5,793 bases of DNA, taken from positions 1-5,793 of the forward strand of contig JACMOY010000263.1 of assembly GCA_014377795.1 (NCBI GenBank), read 5' to 3'. The first letter of the stretch is position 1, and every line of letters begins with the position of its first letter. The stretch comes from Actinomycetota bacterium. GTDB lineage: Bacteria; Actinomycetota; Actinomycetes; Actinomycetales; Angustibacteraceae. The translations under genes and the position numbers were made by a program. Positions 1-5,434 of the stretch are shown here, in pieces. The notes beneath the pieces were generated by a model. That model had not been told where the DNA came from. It was given only the letters and a program-made list of their open reading frames with translations, and ran no database searches.

Positions 1-2
1 AC

Positions 3-596
3 GTGGCAGACAAACGGCGCTCGTACCTCGACACGGGCGTGCTCATCGCCGCGATGGATGAGGGCGATGGACACCACTCAGCGTGCCAGCCGCTCATCCG
101 GGCTGCCGAGTCCGGCAGGGTGACCTTGCTGTGGTCTTCGCCGCTTGAGTACGACCTGGAGACCGCCGGGGCCGAACGCCGGGCACGTCGACTCACGTGG
201 CTCCACGAATGCCGTGTCACGACGCACACGACTGCGCCCTTCGTGCTCGACATTTCGCGTCTGGACGAAGGGGACGTCCTTTCCGGAGATGAGGACGCAG
301 AAGCAATGACCGCGCTACATCGACTGCTCTTCAAGCCCCCCGCCGAACGCAACTCTGGCTATTCCCACCGACGCCCCAACTTGGACCTGCACCATGCGTA
401 CACCGCGGTCAAGCAGCGCGCCGATCTGGTGACAGTCGACGATGACGATCTTTGGAAGAAGCGACACCGGATCTTCGCGCAAGCCGGTCTGCGCGTGCTC
501 CACCCCGACGAGGCTGTTCGTCGGCCGCGGAAGAGTGCGGGCAAGCCCGCAGGTGTTGCACCGGCGGATCGGCGGTCATCGCCAAGCGCTCGGTAG
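3..596 (+). CDS. PIN-domain protein (probable ribonuclease, VapC-like)
   Basis: Predicted PIN-fold protein of 197 residues from a GTG at the window edge; the true start may lie upstream, so treat the 5' end as unresolved. PIN proteins are usually Mg-dependent RNases and often toxins of type II toxin-antitoxin pairs. Seen here: the N-terminal strand YLDTGVLIAAM with acidic D10; E49 in SSPLEYDLE; D128 in LDLHHAYTAVKQRADLVTV; and a run of Asp at 146-149 just before LWKK. These match the spacing of the four acidic PIN residues. The length exceeds a minimal VapC (about 130-140 residues): residues about 85-125 look like an insertion, and the tail after about 172 is low-complexity and basic. No antitoxin gene is visible, but it would lie before position 1. 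Base composition is visibly less GC-rich than the metabolic genes to the right, consistent with a mobile-element passenger. Family call fairly sure; toxin role inferred. Confidence 0.68.
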   Translation: MADKRRSYLDTGVLIAAMDEGDGHHSACQPLIRAAESGRVTLLWSSPLEYDLETAGAERRARRLTWLHECRVTTHTTAPFVLDISRLDEGDVLSGDEDAEAMTALHRLLFKPPAERNSGYSHRRPNLDLHHAYTAVKQRADLVTVDDDDLWKKRHRIFAQAGLRVLHPDEAVRRPRKSAGKPAGVAPADRRSSPSAR

Positions 597-1154
597 TGCC
601 AGTTCTGCGTCCACCGCTCATCGGCTACTCCGATCGGGCAGGAGTCCCTGCAGCCGGGCGGTAACGCAACTCCGCAGGACGTCCAGGTCGGCCACGGCGT
701 CGTTGAGGGCGCCCCCAAGACCAAGGCCGGCGACCACCGGCGCGTCGACATCGGCGCACGGGTCATCGGCGTCCTGATCGCACACCAGATCGCCCAGGCC
801 GGCGAGCGTGCCAGCTGGGGGAGCGGGTACACCGACGGGGGCCGCGTGTTCGCCCGCGAGAACGGCGCGGACCTGTACCCCGAGCAGATCACCAAGACGT
901 TCACGCGACTGGCGAAGGCCGCGGGGCTGCGGCCGGTGCGGCTGCGCGACCTGCGGCATGGGGCTGCGTCGCTGATGCTCGCCGAGGGGACGGACATCGC
1001 CGTGGTGTCGAAGCGGCTGGGGCACTCGTCGGTCGCGATCACCGCCGACACGTACTCCCACCTGCTTGCCGGGGTGGGCCGTCAAGCCGCTGACGCGACG
1101 GAGGCACTCGTGCGCCCGCGCGCGCAGGAGCACGCACGAACTGCAGCTGCTGGT

Positions 1155-1215
1155 GCGCCCACGAGCGCGCCCACGGAGACGGCGAGCGCACCTGATGCGC
1201 CCACATTGCGCCCAC
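1155..1215 (+). repeat. Four copies of octamer GCGCCCAC (possible integrase arm sites)
   Basis: GCGCCCAC occurs at 1155, 1167, 1197 and 1208, all in the same orientation; three of the four are preceded by T. The copy-to-copy distances (12, 30 and 11 bp) are not all multiples of three, so the last copy is in a different reading frame and protein repetition alone does not explain the set. They lie between the integrase catalytic region and its presumed attachment site in tRNA-Lys, where arm-type recombinase or excisionase sites would be expected. Function is inferred; GC-rich chance repetition remains possible. Confidence 0.4.
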
Positions 1216-1233
1216 GACGGCCCCAGAACAACG

Positions 1234-1265
1234 CAGCGGGTCCCCTCCGTGGAGGGAACCCGCTG
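1234..1265 (-). terminator. Strong hairpin just after tRNA-Lys
   Basis: Outer arms CAGCGGGT (1234-1241) and ACCCGCTG (1258-1265) pair perfectly. One C-A mismatch follows, then inner arms CCCTCC (1243-1248) and GGAGGG (1251-1256), making a stem of up to 14 pairs around a tiny loop. On the minus strand it begins 8 nt after the CCA end of tRNA-Lys and is followed by the moderately T-rich GCGTTGTTCT. This fits a terminator or 3'-processing structure for the tRNA. It also lies inside the integrase remnant frame. Confidence 0.55.
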
Positions 1266-1276
1266 GTCAAGCCTGG

Positions 1277-1349
<73 letters not shown>

Positions 1350-1360
1350 AACGGGTGTTG

Positions 1361-1390
1361 AGACTACCAGCAGCGGCACGAGTGGCCGAA
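1361..1390 (-). promoter_or_regulatory. Candidate tRNA-Lys promoter
   Basis: On the minus strand, TAGTCT (1361-1366) fits the TANNNT pattern of an actinobacterial -10 box and would place the transcription start a few bases before the tRNA 5' end at 1349. A very weak -35-like TTCGGC (1385-1390) sits 18 bp upstream. Position supports it more than the boxes do. Confidence 0.25.
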
Positions 1391-1397
1391 CTGGTCC

Positions 1398-1598
1398 TCA
1401 GTGATTGATCCACCACTGCGACTGCGGCGCGCCCTCGGTGCGCAGGATGCCGGCCGAATCGGGGCCGCTGGGCTCCACGAGGTCCATGATCAGCGAGAGC
1501 GGCACGTGCTCGTGCAGCAGGCCCATGACCTCGTTGTCGACGGGGTCGTGCGCGGTCTCGGCGGGGCCTGTCGTCGGTGTGTGGCTGATGGTCGTCAT
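1398..1598 (-). CDS. Small conserved-looking hypothetical protein
   Basis: A 66-residue protein of unassigned function. The start chosen is the ATG at 1598 (MTTISHTPTTGPAE), because GGAGGG lies about 4-5 nt before it; the frame also opens 11 codons earlier at 1631, but that extension would encode the ribosome binding site. The N-terminal third is Thr/Pro-rich and probably disordered. The core VMGLLHEHVPLSLIMDLVEP looks like a short amphipathic helix and is followed by GPDSAGIL and a Trp-rich end, QWWINH. No signal peptide or membrane segment is seen. I recall similar short HEHVPL-(L/I)-xDL proteins as anonymous genes in actinobacteria, but I cannot verify this here. It lies alone between tRNA-Lys and the prenyltransferase gene, all on the minus strand. 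Codon positions show strong G/C bias, supporting real coding. Confidence 0.7.
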   Translation of the reverse strand: MTTISHTPTTGPAETAHDPVDNEVMGLLHEHVPLSLIMDLVEPSGPDSAGILRTEGAPQSQWWINH

Positions 1599-1640
1599 GT
1601 CGCCCTCCATTGGCTTGGCGTCCACGCACATCTTCGGCAG

Positions 1641-1658
1641 GCCCCATCAGGGACTTGA
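1641..1658 (+). repeat. Partial copy of the tRNA-Lys 3' end
   Basis: This 18-base stretch matches the tRNA-Lys segment at 1278-1295 at 16 of 18 positions, including 12 identical bases in a row (CCATCAGGGACT at 1281-1292 and 1644-1655), in the same orientation and 363 bp away. It covers part of the acceptor and T-stem. It lies upstream of the small hypothetical gene. It could be a remnant of a tandem tRNA copy, an attachment-site scar, or chance. Confidence 0.4.
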
Positions 1659-1677
1659 CCGGAAGGACTAGTTACAT

Positions 1678-1700
1678 CGGGTGATGTCGGGCATCACCCG
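1678..1700 (-). terminator. Hairpin downstream of the UbiA-family gene
   Basis: A perfect 9-bp inverted repeat, CGGGTGATG (1678-1686) and CATCACCCG (1692-1700), encloses the 5-nt loop TCGGG. On the minus strand it begins 8 nt after the stop codon of the prenyltransferase gene. There is no U-tract (the following bases read ATGTAACTAG), so it fits a U-less actinobacterial terminator or a 3' stabilising hairpin better than a textbook intrinsic terminator. Confidence 0.5.
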
Positions 1701-1708
1701 TCCGGCCC

Positions 1709-2524
1709 TCACCGGGTCACGACGGCGGCGACCAGCAGGGCCACCGCGGCGAGGTTGAGGCTGAAGCCGTGTTGCTGGCGACCGGCGGCGATCAGCCCGG
1801 CGTAGCCGGCGGCCATGGCGGCGGCCGACCCGGCGAGCAGCAGCGAGACGGCGGACGGCGAGCTGCCGGGCAGCAGCAGCAGCCCCGCGGCGACGAGCAG
1901 CAGCGCCGCCGACACCACGCCGGACGTGCGCGGGCCCAGCCGCTGGGGTAGTCCGCGGACGCCGGTCAGCGCGTCGGCCTCCAGGTCCTTGACCGCGTTG
2001 GTGAAGTGCGCGCACAGGCCCAGCAACCCCCCGGCGGCGACGACCTGCGGTTGCGGCTGCTGGTCCAGCGCCAGGGCCACGAACAGGGGCGGGGTGAGCG
2101 CGAAGGCGACCGCGTACGGCAGCGGGCTGGCGAGGGTGCGTTTCAGACCCAGGTTGTATGCCCAGCCGCACGCGGTGGTACCGAGCGCGGCCGCCCCGGC
2201 CCCCACCCCGTTCGCGAGCGAGAGCGGCACCGTGAGTGTGGCCGCCACCGCGGCGGCCCGCAGCAGGCCGCGCTCACTGACCGCGCCGCGCACCACGACC
2301 TTGTCGAGCCGACCCGCTGCCCGGTCGATGCCGGCGTCCAGGAGGTCGTTGCTCCAGCCGATGCTGAGCTGCCCGGTGAGCACGGCCGCGCAGATCAGCA
2401 GGGTGCGCAGCCCACCACCGGAGGCCAGAGCGAGCACAGCCGTGAAGGTCGTGACCGCGACGGTCGGGCCGAGGTGCGTGGCCGACGCGTACGCGCGCAC
2501 CGTCCCGGCAGCCCTGCTAGCCAT
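1709..2524 (-). CDS. UbiA-family membrane prenyltransferase
   Basis: A 271-residue integral membrane prenyltransferase, close to the usual UbiA length of about 280-300. These enzymes transfer an isoprenyl chain from a Mg-bound diphosphate to an aromatic or other acceptor within the membrane. Both Asp-rich motifs are visible: N59-D60-xx-D63-xxx-D67 in SNDLLDAGIDRAAGR, and D180-xxx-D184 in NAVKDLEADALTG, followed by the conserved GLPQRLG. Hydrophobic helices occur around residues 20-35, 42-57, 88-103, 106-124, 136-153, 162-176, 202-219, 224-247 and 257-270. The start chosen is ATG 2524, with GTGGAG just upstream; in-frame extension to 2782 would run through the divergent promoter region and into the methyltransferase gene. 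It is transcribed divergently from the methyltransferase/type III PKS operon, so the likely acceptor is that operon's phenolic product. A role in menaquinone, heme or other lipid synthesis cannot be excluded from the sequence alone. Confidence 0.88.
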   Translation of the reverse strand: MASRAAGTVRAYASATHLGPTVAVTTFTAVLALASGGGLRTLLICAAVLTGQLSIGWSNDLLDAGIDRAAGRLDKVVVRGAVSERGLLRAAAVAATLTVPLSLANGVGAGAAALGTTACGWAYNLGLKRTLASPLPYAVAFALTPPLFVALALDQQPQPQVVAAGGLLGLCAHFTNAVKDLEADALTGVRGLPQRLGPRTSGVVSAALLLVAAGLLLLPGSSPSAVSLLLAGSAAAMAAGYAGLIAAGRQQHGFSLNLAAVALLVAAVVTR

Positions 2525-2533
2525 CCGCTCCAC

Positions 2534-2548
2534 CCGTCCGTCCGTCCG
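2534..2548. repeat. Short CCGT tandem repeat before UbiA-family gene
   Basis: Three full CCGT units plus CCG, 10 bases upstream of the prenyltransferase start codon, in its 5' leader. On its strand this reads CGGACGGACGGACGG. Too short to be confidently variable, but slippage here would change spacing in the leader without touching the coding frame. Confidence 0.5.
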
Positions 2549-2618
2549 GCCCGCTCGGCAGGGTTGCGGCGAGCCGACCGGCGGCCCGCGGGTTACTGTC
2601 TCGCACGAGGTTCGTCGG

Positions 2619-2635
2619 CGCCACCGCCGGTGGCG
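2619..2635. promoter_or_regulatory. 17-bp perfect palindrome in divergent spacer (operator candidate)
   Basis: Arms CGCCACCG (2619-2626) and CGGTGGCG (2628-2635) are exact inverted repeats around one C. The site lies in the 124-bp spacer between the divergent prenyltransferase and methyltransferase genes and ends at the first base of the methyltransferase ribosome binding site (GGAAGGGG, 2635-2642). A TANNNT box, TACTGT at 2594-2599, would place the methyltransferase transcription start near 2606, so the palindrome would lie in the 5' leader. It may be a repressor operator acting as a roadblock or a leader hairpin limiting ribosome access. No regulator gene is in the window. Confidence 0.45.
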
Positions 2636-2648
2636 GAAGGGGCTGTCG

Positions 2649-3359
2649 ATGGTCATCGCGCGGCCCCGCAACGACCCCGCGCAGTACGACGACCTCCTCG
2701 ACCACTGGTGGGCTCCCCGGGGCGCCTTCGCGATGCTGCACTGGATCAGCACGGCGCGAGCCCGGCTGGTCCCGCCGGCCACCCACTCAGGAGCCCTGCT
2801 GGTCGACCTGGCCTGCGGGGGCGGGTTGATGGCCCCGCACGCTGCACGCCTGGGCTACCGGCACGTCGGACTGGACCTGTCGGCGGCGGGATTGCGGGTC
2901 GCCGCCGAGCACGGGGTGGCGGCCGTTCGCGCCGACGTCAGGGCGCTGCCGCTCGCGAGTGCGGTCGCGGACGTCGTCGTCGCCGGCGAGGTGCTCGAGC
3001 ACGTCGACGAGCCGCTCGCGGTGCTCGCCGAGGCCGTCCGCGTCCTTCGGCCCGGGGGCACGCTGGTGCTGGACACCATCGCCGATACCTGGTGGGGGCG
3101 CTTCAGCAGCATCACGGTCGCAGAGCACCTGCCCGGCGGTCCGCCGCCGCGGCTGCACGACGGACGCCTGTTCATCGACCGCGGGCAGCTGGTCGGCGAG
3201 TGCTCCCGCCTGGGCGTCGACCTGACGGTGGCGGGCCTGCGGCTGAGCGCGACGGACTACCTGGCTTGGCTGGTGGGCCGGCGCCCCGACGTCCGTATGA
3301 TCCCGACTCGGTCGACCGCCGGGCTGTTCCAGGCCCACGGCACAAAGCGGGTCCGGTGA
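2649..3359 (+). CDS. UbiG-like SAM-dependent O-methyltransferase
   Basis: A 236-residue class I methyltransferase. The N-terminus, DHWWAPRGAFAMLHWIS (residues 18-34), resembles the UbiG signature in which a WW-x-P-x-G-x-F segment is followed by LH; UbiG O-methylates catechol hydroxyls of ubiquinone precursors. Rossmann motifs follow in order: motif I VDLACGGGL (52-60), acidic D76 in VGLDLS for the SAM ribose, an RADVRALPL segment (94-102), AGEVLEHV (112-119) and the RPGG turn (134-137). The C-terminal part (about 150-220) is the substrate lid and includes AEHLPGG. The start is ATG 2649, with GGAAGGGG six bases upstream. The stop overlaps the type III PKS start in GTGA, so the two are translationally coupled and should act in one pathway. 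Actinobacteria normally use menaquinone, so a ubiquinone role is unlikely; O-methylation of the polyketide phenol is inferred. Confidence 0.88.
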   Translation: MVIARPRNDPAQYDDLLDHWWAPRGAFAMLHWISTARARLVPPATHSGALLVDLACGGGLMAPHAARLGYRHVGLDLSAAGLRVAAEHGVAAVRADVRALPLASAVADVVVAGEVLEHVDEPLAVLAEAVRVLRPGGTLVLDTIADTWWGRFSSITVAEHLPGGPPPRLHDGRLFIDRGQLVGECSRLGVDLTVAGLRLSATDYLAWLVGRRPDVRMIPTRSTAGLFQAHGTKRVR

Positions 3360-4423
3360 CGTCGCGGGTGGCGGGCGCCGGCCACGCGGTGCCGGCGCCG
3401 ATGGGCCAGCAGGCGTTGTGGGATGGGTACTTCAGACAGCACTACGCCGACGACCGGGTGGCGAAGCGGGTCTGGACGTCGTCGGGCATCACGACCCGTC
3501 ACGGTGTCGTCGACCCCACCCGCGAGGACATCAGCGGCGTCTCGACCGGCGTGCGGATGCGGCGGTTCGTCGAAGAGGCCGTGCCGCTGGGCAAGGAAGC
3601 CGTCTCGTCCGCCCTGGCTTCGGCCGGCCTCGACGCGTCGGACGTCGGCCTGTTCGGTGTGGTGTCCTGCACCGGTTATGCCACACCCGGCCTGGACATC
3701 CTGCTCGCTCGCGACCTCGGCATGACGGTCGACGTCCAGCGCCTGATGATCGGCCACATGGGTTGCTACGCAGCGCTTCCCGGGCTCGGGGCGGTCGCTG
3801 ACTACTCGACGGCCCGCCGGCGCCCGAGCGTGCTGCTCTGCCTCGAGCTCACCAGCCTGCACGTGCAGCCGCCGACGGTCAGCGCCCGGTCGGGGTCGCC
3901 GGCAGCGGACGACCTTCAGCAGATGGTGGCGCACGCGCTGTTCAGCGACGCGGCGGCGGCCGTGGTGGTGGAGCCGGGCGGCCCGGGCCTCGAGGTCGTC
4001 GACGTCATCGCCCGCACCGACGTGTCGACCAGTGACCACATGACCTGGGACGTCACCGACCTGGGATTCAAGATGGGCCTGTCACCGCGCGTGCCCGACG
4101 TCCTGGCCGTCCATGTCCGCGATGTGGTCTCAGACCTGTTGGGCCGCAACGGTTGCACCATCGGGGACGTCGACGCCTGGGCGGTGCACCCAGGCGGGCC
4201 GCGCATCCTCGACGTCGTCGAGGACCGCCTCGACCTCGCGCCCGAGGCGATGTCGGCGTCCAGGGCTGTGCTGCGTGACTACGGCAACTGCTCGAGCGCG
4301 ACCGTGTTGCTGGTCATCGAGCACCTGGTGTCGTCCGGCGACGTCGGGCCCTGGGGGCTGCTGGTCGCCATGGCCTTCGGCCCGGGCTTGACGCTGTACG
4401 CGGCGCTCCTGCGCGCCACCTGA
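3356..4423 (+). CDS. Type III polyketide synthase (chalcone synthase family)
   Basis: A 355-residue homodimeric ketosynthase-type enzyme, the usual length for bacterial type III PKSs. It extends a CoA (or ACP) starter with malonyl-CoA without carrier domains and cyclises the chain to resorcinols, naphthols or pyrones. The complete triad is present: nucleophile Cys137 in LMIGHMGCYAALPGLG, His278 in AWAVHPGGPRIL and Asn311 in DYGNCSSATVL. Phe196 (HALFSDAAAAVVV) and Phe238 (DLGFKMGLSP) sit where the chalcone synthase gatekeeper Phe residues occur. The terminal GFGPG-like loop reads AFGPGLTLYAALL (340-352). The GTG start at 3356 overlaps the methyltransferase stop by 4 bp; GCGGG/GTCCGG upstream is only a weak ribosome site, fitting coupling. 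The product is not predictable from sequence; a lipid-primed alkylresorcinol or alkylpyrone would suit the UbiA/UbiG-like neighbours. It ends inside a terminator shared with the convergent ATPase gene. Confidence 0.95.
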   Translation: MTSRVAGAGHAVPAPMGQQALWDGYFRQHYADDRVAKRVWTSSGITTRHGVVDPTREDISGVSTGVRMRRFVEEAVPLGKEAVSSALASAGLDASDVGLFGVVSCTGYATPGLDILLARDLGMTVDVQRLMIGHMGCYAALPGLGAVADYSTARRRPSVLLCLELTSLHVQPPTVSARSGSPAADDLQQMVAHALFSDAAAAVVVEPGGPGLEVVDVIARTDVSTSDHMTWDVTDLGFKMGLSPRVPDVLAVHVRDVVSDLLGRNGCTIGDVDAWAVHPGGPRILDVVEDRLDLAPEAMSASRAVLRDYGNCSSATVLLVIEHLVSSGDVGPWGLLVAMAFGPGLTLYAALLRAT

Positions 4424-4472
4424 CCCCCACGGCCGGAGCCGAGCCGTGCCCGACGGCAAGGGTGGGGGTCAG
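4420..4472. terminator. Shared bidirectional terminator containing both stop codons
   Basis: Perfect 11-bp arms CTGACCCCCAC (4420-4430) and GTGGGGGTCAG (4462-4472) surround a 31-nt loop that itself holds a 5-bp hairpin, GCCGT (4443-4447) with ACGGC (4453-4457). The polyketide synthase stop TGA is 4421-4423 in the left arm; the ATPase stop, read on the minus strand, is 4469-4471 in the right arm. No U-tract is seen in either direction. Confidence 0.6.
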
Positions 4473-5434
4473 CCGGCGGACGGCCCCGGCCACGGCGTCG
4501 GCGACGACCCGGCGCTCTGTCGGACGAACTCGCGCAACGCCCAGGTGCGCAGCCCCGCGAGGGGCGCCGAGATCATCGGCGCGAGCAGGTCGCCCCGGCG
4601 CGAGAACTCGTCCACGTCGTCCAGGACCTGCTGCCACGTTCTCAGTCGCGCCATCAGCTCGGGGGTCACCTCGTAGGTCAGGTCGACCGAGGCCAGGCCG
4701 CGGGCCTGCGCAGCGAGACGTCGCGGGTCGGGCCGCGCGAGGTCGAACAGCTCCTCGGTGTAGCGCTGGGCAAGGGCGAGGGCGAGCCCCAGAAGCCGGT
4801 CTGGCAGCGGGCTCGCCTCGTCGGGGCGCGGTGCGGCCAGCAGCTGGCACTCACGCACCACGGCCTCGTAGTGCTCCTGCAGGCCCAGACCGAGGTCGAC
4901 CGGGTAGCCGGCGAGGGTCACGACCGTTGAGGTGAGGCTCTGGTCGCGAGGTGCAGCGTGCTGCTGGGGCACCTCGGCACTGGAGAGCTCCCAGGCGTCC
5001 ATGACGTCGGCGATGTCGAGGGTGACGGCGTCGGCGCCGTGGTCAGTGAGCACGCACCACACCGACTTGCCACGGCCGTCCAGCTGGTCGACGCCCCACG
5101 AGTCGGCCACCGCGGCGACCATCGCCAGCCCGCGACCGGTCGAGGCGGTCCGTGAGTGCCGCGAGAGCACCGGAAGGTTGTGCGAGAGGTCGCTGACGCG
5201 CAGCCGCACGCTGGTGGGGTCGTAGCGGATCTCGAACTCGAGGGTGGTGCCCGCGTGCAGCACGGCGTTGGTGACCAGCTCGGAGGCGCACAGCTCGGCG
5301 AGGTCCAGAATGTTCTCGACCGCAGTGCCTGCCAGGAGAGCGCGGACAAGGGCCCGGGCCCGGGGCGTGCTCACGGGCACCGGCGGAAGGAGCGTGACGA
5401 CGTACCCCTCACCCGAGAGGTCCGTGCTGCTCAT
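4469..5434 (-). CDS. RsbW-like ATP-binding anti-sigma regulator with extra C-terminal domain
   Basis: A 321-residue cytoplasmic protein. Residues about 10-135 form a GHKL/HATPase_c domain of the RsbW/SpoIIAB anti-sigma-factor kinase type: N-box ELCASELVTNAVLHA (E52, N56), D82 in VSDLSHNLP and a glycine-rich lid, STGRGLAMVAAVADSWGV (98-115). Such proteins bind a sigma factor and phosphorylate an anti-sigma-factor antagonist. The usual RsbW is only about 140-160 residues; here residues about 165-305 add a mostly helical domain (starting VVTLAGYPVDLGLGLQEHYE) with no catalytic motif I can name. I recall similar extensions in actinobacterial ATP-binding regulators. The start chosen is ATG 5434, preceded by GGGTGG; ATG 5446 is in frame but lacks a ribosome site. 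No sigma factor or antagonist gene is adjacent, so the partner is unknown. It is convergent with the polyketide synthase and probably not part of that pathway. Confidence 0.85.
   Translation of the reverse strand: MSSTDLSGEGYVVTLLPPVPVSTPRARALVRALLAGTAVENILDLAELCASELVTNAVLHAGTTLEFEIRYDPTSVRLRVSDLSHNLPVLSRHSRTASTGRGLAMVAAVADSWGVDQLDGRGKSVWCVLTDHGADAVTLDIADVMDAWELSSAEVPQQHAAPRDQSLTSTVVTLAGYPVDLGLGLQEHYEAVVRECQLLAAPRPDEASPLPDRLLGLALALAQRYTEELFDLARPDPRRLAAQARGLASVDLTYEVTPELMARLRTWQQVLDDVDEFSRRGDLLAPMISAPLAGLRTWALREFVRQSAGSSPTPWPGPSAG

Noticed and set aside
597..680. In-frame continuation linking the PIN gene and the integrase remnant as one gene
   Set aside because: A TAG at 594-596 separates them; the shared frame looks coincidental, and 597-680 resembles neither family.
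618..1133. Minus-strand open frame opposite the integrase remnant
   Set aside because: A GC-rich mirror frame of the integrase; no recognisable motif, and its codon pattern is explained by the plus strand.
1155..1215. CRISPR array
   Set aside because: The repeated unit is only 8 bases with irregular 3-22 bp gaps, far from CRISPR repeat and spacer sizes.
1815..2648. Long in-frame upstream extension of the methyltransferase (plus strand, open from 1815)
   Set aside because: It is antisense to the UbiA-family gene, compositionally Ser/Arg/Pro-rich with no domain, and the ATG at 2649 has a good ribosome site and begins the UbiG-like homology.
2006..3355. Upstream extension of the polyketide synthase frame to 2006
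   Set aside because: The translation is Arg/Gly/Ala-rich shadow sequence over two other genes; the family's N-terminus begins right at the GTG at 3356.
3257..4039. Minus-strand 260-codon frame opposite the polyketide synthase
   Set aside because: Shadow of a confidently identified gene; His/Arg/Asp-rich with no domain.
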